NCBI RefSeq assembly: GCF_041429775.1
Contig: NZ_CP163421.1
Location: 1,885,001 to 1,949,000, forward strand
Length of the DNA stretch: 64,000 nt
Source: Glycocaulis abyssi
Lineage (GTDB): Bacteria; Pseudomonadota; Alphaproteobacteria; Caulobacterales; Maricaulaceae
Reading direction: 5' to 3'
Made by a program: the position numbers and the translations under genes. The first letter of the stretch is position 1; every line of letters begins with the position of its first letter. This document shows, in pieces, positions 7,808 through 17,210 of the stretch. Below the pieces are notes generated by a model. It saw only the letters and a program-made list of their open reading frames with translations, had not been told where the DNA came from and did no database searches.

Positions 7808-10489
7808 ATGCAAGCCATACTTCGCGGCCTTCTGGCCAGTACTGCCCTGTGCGCCTTCGCGCTGCCTGCCCATACCCAGGACACAGACGCGCCGCGTGAG
7901 GTCATCACCATTACCGGTGGCCGGGCACCGGGGGCGCTGGAAGCCGACCGGCCGGTTTCCACGATTGGCCGCGAGGAAATCGACGCGGCGGGCTTTGCCC
8001 GTATCGGCGAGGCGCTGGTCTTCCAGACCTTCGTGACGGGGTCGGAGTTCAATGAAGATCCCGGCACGCAAAACGACACCTCTGGCACGTCGAATGTGAA
8101 TTTGCGCGGGCTGGGTCTTGGCGCGACTCTGGTTCTGGTCAATGGCCAGCGCCAGACCGTGGCGAGCGTCGCAGCTGACGATGGCTCCAGCTTCGTCGAT
8201 TTCAATGCCCTGATGCCCTCGCTGGCGATAGAACGCGTGGAAATCCTGCGAGACGGGGCCTCGCCGGTGTATGGCGCGGATGCGGTGGCCGGCGTCATCA
8301 ATGTCATCACGCGCGACCGGTTTGAAGGCGTTGAAACCTTCGCCGAATGGCGCGGACCGACAGAATTTTCCGGCTCCGGCGCAGGATACACGCTAGGCGC
8401 CATTGCGGGGCGAGCCTTCGGCAACTGGCATGTTGCCGGCACGGTAGAATGGTTCGACCGCACGGGGCTGGAAGGCTTCGAGACCCCGTTCGCCCCTGGC
8501 ACCGGTCTCTCCTCGCTCGGCCAGCCCGGCGCCTTCTATATCCTGGCGCCCGGCGGCGGGTTTGAAGTGACCAATGCCAGCGGTGGCCCGGCTCCCATAC
8601 TCGACCCTGATTGCGTGGCGGCGGGCGGACGGCCCATGGCCACCGGCGCACAGACCGCCTTCGGCCAGACCGGCTTTTGCGGGCTGGATTTTGGCCAGTT
8701 CTTCTCGGTGCTGACCGATGAGGAGCGGCTTTCCGGCTTTGCCGCGCTTTCGGGCGATTTCGGCGATACGCGCCTGACATTGCGCCTCGCGGGCAATGCG
8801 CAGAATGTGGAGCGGGGCAATTCGCCCTCGCTGGCAAACTTGCGCTTTCCCACCATCTCCGCCAGTCACCCCGCCAACCCGTTCGGGCGCGATGTGGTCT
8901 GGCTCGGCCGTCCGCTGGGCGAGCGCGCGGGCGCAGCGCGGCGCGAGTTTGAACACCGCACCTGGCGCGCCGAAGCCAGCCTTGAACACGATATGCAAGC
9001 TCTGAACCGCGACTGGACGCTGAGCGCCGATCTGACATATTCGCGCAACAGCTTGCGCGCGACGATCACCGATACGCTGGCCGATAATTTCGATGCCGCG
9101 ATCCTGGGCTTTGGCGGGGCGGACTGCCCGGTGCGCGCGCCGGGGCAAGGCGTGGCGGCTGGCGATCAGTCGCAGGGCTGTTTCTTCTTCAACCCGTTCG
9201 GCTCCGGCGGGCTTGTCACTGACCCGTCCGACCCGCGCTATAATGACCCGACCGTCATCGATTACATGATCGGCGAGAACATCCGCAACTCACACGCCGA
9301 CCTTGTGACGGCTGAGTTCACCGCCGCAACGGATGCGCTTCTCACCCTGCCGGCAGGCCCGGTCTCGGCGGCGTTCGGCGCGCATCTGCGCCGCGAATCC
9401 TACCGTGTTGACCATGGCGATGATTTCAACGCGGACAATTTCCTCTTCATCGTCGGCGGGCCGGACTATGCGGGCGCGCGCAGCGCGCAAGCACTCTTCG
9501 CCGATGCGATTCTGCCAGTCACAGAGCGCCTGCGCCTGCAGCTGGCCGCGCGCCATGAGCGCCAGGGTGGTTTTTCCTCTACCGATCCGCGCGTGGCGGC
9601 GGCCTTTGACGTGACCGAGGCCGTGACGCTGCGCGCCTCCTGGTCGCGCTCCTACCGCGCGCCGTCGCTGCATCAGGAGGTCTCGGCCACGACCACGCTG
9701 CAATCGCTGACCATCGGCACACAGGCCCTGTTCCGCCCGGTGCGCACGGTCGGCAATCCGGACCTTGATCCCGAACGCGCGCAAACCTTCTCGGCCGGCC
9801 TGTCTGCACGGGTTTCAGGCGTGAACGCCACCATTGATGGCTGGCGGGTGCGCTATGAGGACCTCATCGTGCGCGAGAGCGCCAATGCGATCATCGCCGC
9901 CGATCTGGCTGATAATGGCCAGTTTGACGATCCGCGTATCGAGCTCTCCCCGGCGGGCGATGTGGTGCTGGTGCGCGCCGCCTTCGTCAATGCGCCGCGC
10001 GTCGATGCGTCTGGCATTGACCTCGCCTTGCGCGGTGATCCGGTCGATCTGGCGGGCGGAGCGCTCGGTTGGGGCGTGGACGCCAGCTGGATTGGCGAGT
10101 TCACCATTGTGGACCCTGTGCTCAATCGCGAGATTGACGCTCTGGGCAATCGCAACTTCACCAATTTCGCCCGTTCGGTGCCGGACTGGCGTGCCAGCGC
10201 CTATCTGGACTGGACCAGCGGGGCGTTCGGCGCGCGCGCTGGCGTGCGTCACATCGCCGGATACCGCAATGATGAGGGCGCGGGCAGCGATGTCGCAAGC
10301 TGGACCGTGCTCGACCTGCAGAGCCGCTACACGCTCGACCTTTCTGGCACCGCCCTGACCCTGACCGCAGGCGCACTGAACATCACCGACGAGGCCGCGC
10401 CGTTTGTACCGACGCCTCTGGGCTATGACACCAAGGTGCATGATCCGCGCGGGCGTGTGGCCTATGTGCGCGTGGGGGCGAGATTTTAG
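7808..10489 (+). CDS. TonB-dependent outer-membrane receptor
   Basis: 893 residues from the ATG at 7808, chosen because it begins the signal peptide MQAILRGLLASTALCAFALPA. The frame extends upstream to 7751 without sense. The mature N-terminus has a TonB-box-like EVITITG. The plug domain (about residues 40-160) contains NVNLRGLGLGATLVLVNGQR and the region VEILRDGASPVYGADAVAGVINVIT. A beta-barrel follows and ends in VRVGARF with the terminal Phe expected for outer-membrane assembly. Receptors with this plug type commonly import oligosaccharides or siderophores. The convergent GH3 glycosidase 3 bp away suggests a glycan, by context only. Confidence 0.93.
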   Translation: MQAILRGLLASTALCAFALPAHTQDTDAPREVITITGGRAPGALEADRPVSTIGREEIDAAGFARIGEALVFQTFVTGSEFNEDPGTQNDTSGTSNVNLRGLGLGATLVLVNGQRQTVASVAADDGSSFVDFNALMPSLAIERVEILRDGASPVYGADAVAGVINVITRDRFEGVETFAEWRGPTEFSGSGAGYTLGAIAGRAFGNWHVAGTVEWFDRTGLEGFETPFAPGTGLSSLGQPGAFYILAPGGGFEVTNASGGPAPILDPDCVAAGGRPMATGAQTAFGQTGFCGLDFGQFFSVLTDEERLSGFAALSGDFGDTRLTLRLAGNAQNVERGNSPSLANLRFPTISASHPANPFGRDVVWLGRPLGERAGAARREFEHRTWRAEASLEHDMQALNRDWTLSADLTYSRNSLRATITDTLADNFDAAILGFGGADCPVRAPGQGVAAGDQSQGCFFFNPFGSGGLVTDPSDPRYNDPTVIDYMIGENIRNSHADLVTAEFTAATDALLTLPAGPVSAAFGAHLRRESYRVDHGDDFNADNFLFIVGGPDYAGARSAQALFADAILPVTERLRLQLAARHERQGGFSSTDPRVAAAFDVTEAVTLRASWSRSYRAPSLHQEVSATTTLQSLTIGTQALFRPVRTVGNPDLDPERAQTFSAGLSARVSGVNATIDGWRVRYEDLIVRESANAIIAADLADNGQFDDPRIELSPAGDVVLVRAAFVNAPRVDASGIDLALRGDPVDLAGGALGWGVDASWIGEFTIVDPVLNREIDALGNRNFTNFARSVPDWRASAYLDWTSGAFGARAGVRHIAGYRNDEGAGSDVASWTVLDLQSRYTLDLSGTALTLTAGALNITDEAAPFVPTPLGYDTKVHDPRGRVAYVRVGARF

Positions 10490-10492
10490 GAA

Positions 10493-13165
10493 TCAGTTCG
10501 GCAATACCGCTGCGCTGCTGATCTCGAAGCGAGCCTCCACGCCAGCGGCGGGCTGAAGACCATCACGCCCGCCCGGCTGGCCGCCGCCAACCCACAGCGC
10601 CACCGGGCCCGGTTCGATGCGGCGTATGCCGTCAGCCTCGACCAGGCTGAGGGCGCGGTCTTGGAGGGTAAAGCGCACGGTGCGCGTCTCGCCGCGCGCC
10701 AGATGCAAACGCTGGAAACCGGCAAGCGAGCGGATGGGGGCATCCGGTACGCCAGGATGGCTGACATAAAGCTGCACCACCTCGTCGGCGTCCATCGCGC
10801 CGGTATTGGTGACATCCACCGACACCGTAACGGATTGATCTGCCCGTACCCGCGCGCGCGAGACCTGCGGGCGCGTATAGCCGAAGCTGGAATAGGACAG
10901 GCCGTAGCCGAACGGGTAGAGCGCCTCCCCTGTGAAATAGCGATAGGTCCGCCCGGTCATGGAATAGTTTTCGAAGGGTGGCAGCTCATCGACGAAACGG
11001 TGGAAGGTCACCGGCAGGCGTCCGGCCGGGCTGAAATCCCCGGCGATAAGACGCGCAACGGCGTCGCCGCCCCGCCCGCCCGGATACCACGCCTCTATGA
11101 TGGCGGGTACGTGCCGGTCAGCCCAGTCGATGTTGAGCGGGCTGCCATTCATCAGCACAAGGACGACCGGCGTGCCAATGGCGGTCACCTCCTCCAGCAG
11201 GCGTTGCTGGGTGGCGGGCAGATCAAGGCTGGTCCGGTCCCCGCCGAGGAAACCCGGCACAGCGATGGGCAGGTCCTCGCCTTCAAGCTGATGGGTCAGA
11301 CCTGCCACGAAAACCACGAGATCGGCCTCACGCGCCGCCGCAAGAGCCTGTTGCGCACCCGTATCGCTCGGCAGGCTCCACATCAGGCGCTCGTCGCCCC
11401 TGTCGGTACGCTGGAAGGCTTCCACGCGGATGGGATAGCTGCGCCCGGCTTCCAGCATGGCTGCGCCCGTCACGAGGGTCGGCCGCCAGTCAACGCCCCA
11501 GGCATCGACGATCAGCTCGTCTCCGATCCAGATGCGGTAGCCGCCATTGGCGACATAGCGGAAGCGGTGCTCACCGGTTTCGGACGCGGTGATATAGCCT
11601 GTCCAGCGCACTGCGCCGCTGCGCAGCTCGCCTTCCCAGCTCATAGTGGCATTCGTCTCGATACCGGTCGAGACCGGCGCGCCCTCCATCTCCGGGGAGG
11701 CAAAATGCGCGACGTCCAGACCGGGCTGGCTGCACCGCGCATCACGGCAGAAGGCGCTGTCAGGGACCGGCTCCAGCACCGGATCGAGCAGGCCAGCCCC
11801 TTCGGCGTGGATGATATCAGCGTCCGGGAAACGCCGCCGCAGACCCTCCAGCACCGTGACCGGCTGTGAGGGCGTGCCGTTATAATTGCCGACCAGCGCC
11901 TCGTAATTGTCCGCATTAGGGCCGATCACGGCGATGGAGCGCGGCGCAGCGCGCAGCGGCAGCAGACCGCCCTCATTCCTCAAAAGCACCAGCGACTCTT
12001 CAGCGACCCGCAGGGACAGGGCGCGGTGCGCGTCGGTGTCATTATCGGCAGGCGTGATATGCGGGAAGACACGCGCGGGCGGATCGAACTGGCCAAGGCG
12101 CATGCGCGCGGTGAACAGGCGGCCCAGGGCTGTGTCGAGATCGGCTTCGCTCAAAAGCCCCTGACGCACCGCGCCGAGGATATTGTCGGCCTCTCCGCCA
12201 CCGCCGCAGACAAGGTCCATGCCCGCCCGGAACGCCACCGCTGCGCCCTCTTCGGACGTCTGCGTATAGCCATGCTCGTGCGCATTATAGATGTTGGCGA
12301 CCGCCTCGCAGTCGGACACCACATAGCCCTCAAAGCCCCAATCCTCGCGCAGATAACGCTGGAGCAAGGGCGTGTTGGCGCAGGCCGGCACACCATCGAC
12401 CGCGTTATAGGCACACATGATCGAGTGCGCCCCGCCCTCCATTATGGTGGCGCGGAAAGCAGGCAAATAGGTCTCGTGCAGATCGCGGGGGCTGGGGTGG
12501 ACATCGTCGCGGTGGCGGCTCGGCTCCGGCCCGCTATGCACCGCATAGTGCTTGGGCGTCGCGACTGTCATCAGGTAGTTCTCGTCATCCCCCTGCAGCC
12601 CGCGCACGAAAGCCACGCCCAGCCGCGAGGTGAGATACGGGTCTTCGCCATAGGTTTCCTGCCCCCGGCCCCAGCGCGGATCGCGGAAGATATTGATGTT
12701 CGGCGACCAGACGGTGAGGCCGGCAAACCAGTCACTCCCCCCGAAACGGTGACGCGTCTCGACATGCTTGGCCCGGAACTCAATGGCGATGACATCGGCC
12801 ATCTCGCGGATCAGCGGCTCGTTCCAGGTAGCGGCAAGGCCAATCGCCTGAGGAAAGACGGTCGCAATATCCGCGCCTGCCACGCCGTGCAGGCCCTCAT
12901 TCCACCAATTGTACTCGCGCACGCCAAGGCGCGGGATGGCCGGTGCGTCATTGATCAGTTGCGCCGCCTTTTCATCGAGCGTCATGCGCGACACCAGATC
13001 CGCCGCGCGCGCCTCAGCGCTTAAGGAAGTATCTTGATAGGCGGGCGTATCGCCCTGCGCGAGGGCCGGACTGGCGGCAACAGGCAGCAGAAGGGCCGCC
13101 AGAACACTGCCCCGGAGACCAGCCCGCAGCTTCCGCCTCACATGCATCCCGGCGCGCCTGATCAT
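10493..13165 (-). CDS. Exported GH3 beta-glycosidase with inserted PA14 domain (beta-glucosidase/beta-xylosidase type)
   Basis: 890 residues from the ATG at 13165. A start at 13213 would add 16 residues before the Sec signal, which ends at ALLLPVAASPALAQ. The GH3 N-domain spans about 55-330, with NWWNEGLHG, PKHYAVHSG and the nucleophile motif YVVSDCEAV (Asp285). The GH3 C-domain starts near 385 and is interrupted by a PA14 carbohydrate-binding insert at about 480-600, then resumes. A fibronectin-III-like domain occupies about 780-850 (VSVDVTNTGAMDADEVVQLY). The family releases terminal beta-linked sugars from oligosaccharides; the NWWNEGLHG signature is frequent in xylosidase-like members. 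It faces the TonB receptor tail to tail. Exact sugar specificity cannot be assigned. Confidence 0.92.
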   Translation of the reverse strand: MIRRAGMHVRRKLRAGLRGSVLAALLLPVAASPALAQGDTPAYQDTSLSAEARAADLVSRMTLDEKAAQLINDAPAIPRLGVREYNWWNEGLHGVAGADIATVFPQAIGLAATWNEPLIREMADVIAIEFRAKHVETRHRFGGSDWFAGLTVWSPNINIFRDPRWGRGQETYGEDPYLTSRLGVAFVRGLQGDDENYLMTVATPKHYAVHSGPEPSRHRDDVHPSPRDLHETYLPAFRATIMEGGAHSIMCAYNAVDGVPACANTPLLQRYLREDWGFEGYVVSDCEAVANIYNAHEHGYTQTSEEGAAVAFRAGMDLVCGGGGEADNILGAVRQGLLSEADLDTALGRLFTARMRLGQFDPPARVFPHITPADNDTDAHRALSLRVAEESLVLLRNEGGLLPLRAAPRSIAVIGPNADNYEALVGNYNGTPSQPVTVLEGLRRRFPDADIIHAEGAGLLDPVLEPVPDSAFCRDARCSQPGLDVAHFASPEMEGAPVSTGIETNATMSWEGELRSGAVRWTGYITASETGEHRFRYVANGGYRIWIGDELIVDAWGVDWRPTLVTGAAMLEAGRSYPIRVEAFQRTDRGDERLMWSLPSDTGAQQALAAAREADLVVFVAGLTHQLEGEDLPIAVPGFLGGDRTSLDLPATQQRLLEEVTAIGTPVVLVLMNGSPLNIDWADRHVPAIIEAWYPGGRGGDAVARLIAGDFSPAGRLPVTFHRFVDELPPFENYSMTGRTYRYFTGEALYPFGYGLSYSSFGYTRPQVSRARVRADQSVTVSVDVTNTGAMDADEVVQLYVSHPGVPDAPIRSLAGFQRLHLARGETRTVRFTLQDRALSLVEADGIRRIEPGPVALWVGGGQPGGRDGLQPAAGVEARFEISSAAVLPN

Positions 13166-13345
13166 TGTATTCCCTCCCCGGCTGGCATCTGCTGGCCTTG
13201 CTGTTGAGGGCAATATTGTCAGACAAATACTAAGCAGCGCAAGTCACATGGGATCAGGCAGGCAGGGGAAAACGGCCTTTCCTGCGTGGTAAAGGACCAG
13301 CTGGCCTCGTCAGAAGGCGGCAAATTGACTGATGATTGTTCCGCG

Positions 13346-14767
13346 TCAAGCCGGAATATGGATCGGATGCCCCAGCGCCGCGAGGGCGGCTTCGGCAAAG
13401 CACTCGGTCAGGGTCGGGTGGACATGGATCGTGCCGGCAATGTCCTCAAGGCGTGCGCCCATCTCGATAGCCAGCGCAAACTCGCCCGACAGCTCGCTCA
13501 CATGCTTGCCGACGGCGTGGATGCCGAGGATCACATGATCGCTCTCGCGCGCGGTGATGCGGACGAAACCGCCATCAGCCCCGCCTTCCATGGAGAGCGC
13601 GCGGCCTGAGGCGGCCAGCGGGAACTTGCCGGTGATAACGCTCTCGCCCTTCTTCTTCGCTTCATCGGGTGACAGGCCGACGCCGACAATCTCCGGCTCG
13701 GTAAAGCACACGGCAGCGATGGCGTTGGGATCAAAGCGGCGGCGATGGCCGGCGATCACTTCGGCGACAAGCTCGCCCTGGGCGGTCGCCTTGTGGGCCA
13801 GCAAGGGCTCGCCGACCAGATCACCAATGGCGTAGACGCCGCGCATCGGCGTGCGGCACTGATCGTCGATCTTCACAAAGGGGCCATCCATGTCGAGGCC
13901 CATAGTCTCAAGGCCCCAGCCTTCGGTCACGGGCTTGCGCCCCACGGCGACGAGGATGCGGTCGGCTTCGAGCTTTTCGGCCTTGCCGGAGGCATCCTCG
14001 AAGACGAGGAAGGTCTTGCCGTCCTTTTCCTCCACACCCTTGGCGCGGGCTTTGAGATGGACATTGATCTTGTGGCGTTTGAGCCATTGCGTGATCGGGC
14101 GCGTCATCTCGCTATCGTAAAGCGGCAGGATGGCGTCAGCCGCCTCAACGAAGCTGACCTCGCTGCCCATCTTGGCAAAGGCGATCCCCAGCTCCAGCCC
14201 GATATAGCCAGCACCGACGACGACCAGCTTCTTGGGCAGTTCGGTCAGTTCCAGCGCAGCCGTGGAGCCGATTACCTTGTCACCGAAAGGCAGGAAGGGC
14301 AGCTCGGTCTCTTTTGAACCCGTGGCCAGGATCACGTTCTCGGCCTCGATGGTCAGCGTCTTGCCGTCTTCCATCTCCACCGTGCAGGTCTTGGCGTCGG
14401 AGAATACCGCCCAGCCGGAGACGGCCTCGACCTTGGCGCTTTTCAGCAGCTGGCCGACGCCCTTCGTCAGCTTGCCAACGATAGTGTCCTTCCAGGCGGT
14501 GACGCCTGCCATGTCCAGAACGGGCGCGGTTTTGAGCGATATGCCAAGCGACCCCTCACCCACATGCCCGGCCATGTCCTCATACTTCGAAGCGGCGTGG
14601 ATGAACGCCTTGGAGGGGATGCAGCCCCGGTTGAGGCAAGTGCCGCCGAGCCCATGCTTGTCCACGATCACCGTATCAAGGCCGAGCTGGCCTGCGCGGA
14701 TGGCCGCCGGGTAGCCGCCCGGTCCGCCGCCGACAACGAGAACCTGACATTTGCGAATATCGGCCAT
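13346..14767 (-). CDS. lpdA: Dihydrolipoyl dehydrogenase (E3)
   Basis: 473 residues, full length for the family. FAD is bound by VLVVGGGPGGYPAAIRAGQLG near the start. The redox-active disulfide is GGTCLNRGCIPSKA (about residues 41-54). The NAD-binding Rossmann motif is VVVGAGYIGLELG, and the C-terminal interface carries the catalytic HVHPTLTE. The enzyme reoxidises lipoyl groups of pyruvate, 2-oxoglutarate or branched-chain 2-oxoacid dehydrogenases in the cytosol. A GGAGGAAG ribosome site precedes the ATG. It stands alone without E1/E2 genes, so which complex it serves is open. Confidence 0.96.
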   Translation of the reverse strand: MADIRKCQVLVVGGGPGGYPAAIRAGQLGLDTVIVDKHGLGGTCLNRGCIPSKAFIHAASKYEDMAGHVGEGSLGISLKTAPVLDMAGVTAWKDTIVGKLTKGVGQLLKSAKVEAVSGWAVFSDAKTCTVEMEDGKTLTIEAENVILATGSKETELPFLPFGDKVIGSTAALELTELPKKLVVVGAGYIGLELGIAFAKMGSEVSFVEAADAILPLYDSEMTRPITQWLKRHKINVHLKARAKGVEEKDGKTFLVFEDASGKAEKLEADRILVAVGRKPVTEGWGLETMGLDMDGPFVKIDDQCRTPMRGVYAIGDLVGEPLLAHKATAQGELVAEVIAGHRRRFDPNAIAAVCFTEPEIVGVGLSPDEAKKKGESVITGKFPLAASGRALSMEGGADGGFVRITARESDHVILGIHAVGKHVSELSGEFALAIEMGARLEDIAGTIHVHPTLTECFAEAALAALGHPIHIPA

Positions 14768-14893
14768 GGGGCTTCCTCCGTCTGGATGTTTGGCGGGTGT
14801 TTAGCGTGGCAAGGCGCATGCGGGAAGGGCGGGGGTGCTTACCAGATGGCAGGACGCCGGAACCTCTTTTGAATGCGTGAAGCTTCCAACCAC

Positions 14894-14958
14894 TTCGTTT
14901 TCCCGACGAAAGTCGGGACCCAGAAGAAGTCTGGGCACCGGCTTGCGCCGGTGAAACG
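14894..14958. repeat. Dispersed 65-bp repeat, family A, copy 1
   Basis: A 65-bp stretch in the 14768-15026 gap begins with TTCGTTTTCCCGACGAAAG and ends with CACCGGCTTGCGCCGGTGAA. It is nearly identical to 20134-20198 (differences include CCCGACGAAAGTCGGG against CCCGGCGAAAGCCGGG, which are compensatory within the hairpin). It contains two hairpins: CCCGAC/GTCGGG and CACCGGC/GCCGGTG. Compensatory changes indicate a selected secondary structure, as in REP/BIME-type elements. Confidence 0.85.
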
Positions 14959-15026
14959 CTCTGTATGTGGACAGAGGATAAAACTATGGATCCCGGCTCG
15001 GAGACCGGGACTCCGACATGTTACCC

Positions 15027-15200
15027 CTACTCCCCCTCCTCCGGGGGCAGGGCTTCCGGCGGGACGGGCTCGCCGGGCACGGCGTAGGAATTGGACAGCC
15101 ATTTCTGCAGATCGAGATCGGCACAGCGTTTCGAGCAGAAGGGCCGGAATTCGTGCACGACCGGCTTGCCACAGATCGGGCATTTCGCCTTGGCGCTCAT
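15027..15200 (-). CDS. yacG: DNA gyrase inhibitor YacG-type zinc protein
   Basis: 57 residues, typical for the family. Four zinc ligands are visible in KCPICGKPV (C7, C10) and FCSKRCADLDL (C22, C26), followed by the LQKWLSNSYAVPGEP region and an acidic tail. In Escherichia coli YacG binds the GyrB C-terminal region and inhibits supercoiling. The ATG at 15200 overlaps the RNase stop codon by one base (TGATG), so the two are translationally coupled. It is the last gene of the murA-yacG cluster. Confidence 0.92.
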   Translation of the reverse strand: MSAKAKCPICGKPVVHEFRPFCSKRCADLDLQKWLSNSYAVPGEPVPPEALPPEEGE

Positions 15201-16258
15201 CACACCCTCCCGGCGGAAAATCCGCGCGGCGGCAGGCGGTCGGAGAGTTTCAGCGTGAAGCGTGCGCCGAGGCGCGAGGCCATCGCCTTGTTCCAGCCCA
15301 CAGGATCGCGGGAGAGCCAGGCATGCACGTCCGGGCCAGCTTCCAGCACAAGCTGGCTGGCGCGGGCGGACCTGCCTTCGGCCTCCAGCGCGCGCAGGGC
15401 AGCGAGGGCTGAGGTCTCGAGGTTTTCCACGCCGAAGCGCTCCCACATCTGTTCATGCAGAGCGCGGCCGAGGCGCTGGCGGGCCAGCTCGACAATGGCA
15501 AAGCGCGATGAGGGCGCGATATCCACCTTGGCCGGATCGTTCTTGAAGGCCGATTTCAGCGTTGCCTCAAGCGCCGTCTGATCGCCCTTTTTCTTCAACG
15601 GCAAAAAGTCGATGGCCACAACGCCGCCAATACCGCGCAGGCGTATCTGGCGCGCCGCTTCGCGCGCGGCGGTCCGGTTCAGGTCAAAGGCGAAATTACC
15701 CTTCCCGCCCGTGCGGCCCGCGGCATCGACATCGATGGCGGTTAGCGCCGTTACCGGCTCGATGATGAGGCGTCCGCCGCCGTTCAGCGGCACATCGGCT
15801 TCCAGCGCGGCGTCGAATTCGGCGTCAAGATCAATACCTGCCTTGGCGGCCTGTATGATCGGCGCGTCGTTCAGCCCGGACAGTCGCTCTGCCAGCGGCG
15901 GCGCGGTGAGAAGGGCTTCTGGCGCATCGCCGGGTTCCACCTCATGCAGGGTGAGGGTCGGGCCTTTCTCCTGAAACGCCTCGCGGGCGATCTGCACGCC
16001 AATGCCGGCGCCTTCATGGAAACCGGCCGGGCGGCCAGCTGCGCCGAAGGGAAGGAAGCCATCGGGGCCGCGCCCGATATCGAGAAACGCGCCATTGAGC
16101 TGCGGCTCGATACGGCGCACGCGGGCGCGGTAAATCTCGCCGCGTATGGCACGGGCTTTCCGCTCGCTCCAGCGCTCCAGATGCAGCTCGACCGCGCGGT
16201 CGCCCTCAAAGATCGCGGCGCGGGTCTCGCCTACATGGTCAGCGACGATAATGCGCAT
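15200..16258 (-). CDS. Ribonuclease E/G family protein, short form
   Basis: 352 residues from the ATG at 16258, which overlaps the end of maf; the open frame continues upstream but inside maf. The N-terminus MRIIVADHVGETRAAIFEG and the S1 insert (GEIYRARVRRIEPQLNGAFLDIG) are typical. The catalytic acidic residues are in TAIDVDAAGR and VVAIDFLPLKKKGD. The protein is much shorter than E. coli RNase G (489). It lacks both the CxxC zinc-link and the arginine-rich degradosome scaffold. It probably cuts single-stranded RNA in rRNA maturation or mRNA turnover. The position between maf and yacG is conserved in alphaproteobacteria to my knowledge. Confidence 0.88.
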   Translation of the reverse strand: MRIIVADHVGETRAAIFEGDRAVELHLERWSERKARAIRGEIYRARVRRIEPQLNGAFLDIGRGPDGFLPFGAAGRPAGFHEGAGIGVQIAREAFQEKGPTLTLHEVEPGDAPEALLTAPPLAERLSGLNDAPIIQAAKAGIDLDAEFDAALEADVPLNGGGRLIIEPVTALTAIDVDAAGRTGGKGNFAFDLNRTAAREAARQIRLRGIGGVVAIDFLPLKKKGDQTALEATLKSAFKNDPAKVDIAPSSRFAIVELARQRLGRALHEQMWERFGVENLETSALAALRALEAEGRSARASQLVLEAGPDVHAWLSRDPVGWNKAMASRLGARFTLKLSDRLPPRGFSAGRV

Positions 16259-16848
16259 CAGCCCGCGCCCCCCGGACGGTAGCCAAGGCCGATGAGCAAT
16301 TGGCGTGTCTCGTAGACGGGCAGGCCCATCACGCCGGTATAGCTGCCGGTGATCTGGATAATATGCGCGCCGAACCGGCCCTGAATGCCATAGCCGCCCG
16401 CCTTGCCCTGCCATTCACCGCTGGCGATGTACTCATCGATTTCCTGTGCGCTGAGGCGTTTCACCGCCACGCGCGTCATGGAGAGGCGGCTGGACACCCG
16501 GCCATCGGGCGCACGCACCGCCACGCCGGTAAAGACGCGGTGATTGCGCCCGGAAATCAGCGCCAGGCAGGCGCGCGCTTCGTCTTCGGTTTCGGTCTTG
16601 GGCAGTATGCGCCGGCCCACGCCGACCACGGTGTCGCTGGCCAGCACATAGGCGTCGTCATGGCCGGTCGCGGCGCTCAGCTTTGCCAGCGTCAGGCGCA
16701 GGGCGAGATCGCGCGGCAGCTCTCCTGCATGCTCGGTCTCGTCAATATCGGTGGGGGCAATCGCGTCGGGCGGGAAGCCGATTCCCGTCAGCAGGTCACG
16801 CCTGCGCGGCGAGGCACTCGCCAGTACAAGACGCGCATCTGCGGGCAT
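16258..16848 (-). CDS. maf: Maf-family nucleoside triphosphate pyrophosphatase
   Basis: 196 residues. The N-terminal signature LVLASASPRRRDLLTGIGF carries the phosphate-binding SxxR and neighbouring residues. The middle contains VLASDTVVGVG with the catalytic Asp and GKAGGYGIQGRFG near residue 150. Maf enzymes hydrolyse dTTP/UTP or modified nucleotides to monophosphates and prevent their incorporation into nucleic acid. The stop overlaps the start of the RNase gene (ATGA). It follows infA by only 10 bp. Confidence 0.94.
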   Translation of the reverse strand: MPADARLVLASASPRRRDLLTGIGFPPDAIAPTDIDETEHAGELPRDLALRLTLAKLSAATGHDDAYVLASDTVVGVGRRILPKTETEDEARACLALISGRNHRVFTGVAVRAPDGRVSSRLSMTRVAVKRLSAQEIDEYIASGEWQGKAGGYGIQGRFGAHIIQITGSYTGVMGLPVYETRQLLIGLGYRPGGAG

Positions 16849-16858
16849 GGCTGCCGCC

Positions 16859-17077
16859 CTATTTGAAGCGATAGGTGATACGGCCCTTGGTCAGGTCGTA
16901 GGGCGTCATTTCAACCAGCACCTTGTCACCGGCCAGCACGCGGATGCGGTTCTTGCGCATCTTGCCGGCGGTGTGGGCAATGATCTCGTGGTCGTTTTCC
17001 AGCTTCACCCGGAAAGTGGCATTCGGCAGGAGTTCGGTGACCTCACCGGGAAACTCCAGCAATTCTTCCTTCGCCAT
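16859..17077 (-). CDS. infA: Translation initiation factor IF-1
   Basis: 72 residues from the ATG at 17077 ([19 protein letters not shown]). A further in-frame start at 17098 is too early for the family. The single OB-fold shows the usual [20 protein letters not shown] and [20 protein letters not shown]-1 occupies the ribosomal A site during initiation. The 133-bp gap to the phosphatase gene upstream may hold its own promoter. maf follows closely. Confidence 0.98.
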   Translation of the reverse strand: MAKEELLEFPGEVTELLPNATFRVKLENDHEIIAHTAGKMRKNRIRVLAGDKVLVEMTPYDLTKGRITYRFK

Positions 17078-17210
17078 GCAGCTCCTCTTGTCTGGCAATG
17101 GGCAGGCTTTTTCCTCGCCTTGCCGGAATCAGCCTTCGCCCCCTCGCGGCGCGTGGCGGGCTATATAGTCCCTATAGTGGGCTTACGTCGAGCCTTGGCG
17201 CAGTATTGGC

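Noticed and set aside
7639-8502. 287-codon minus-strand frame opposite the TonB receptor start
   Set aside because: Ser/Pro/Arg-rich without domains; lies opposite a clear receptor gene.
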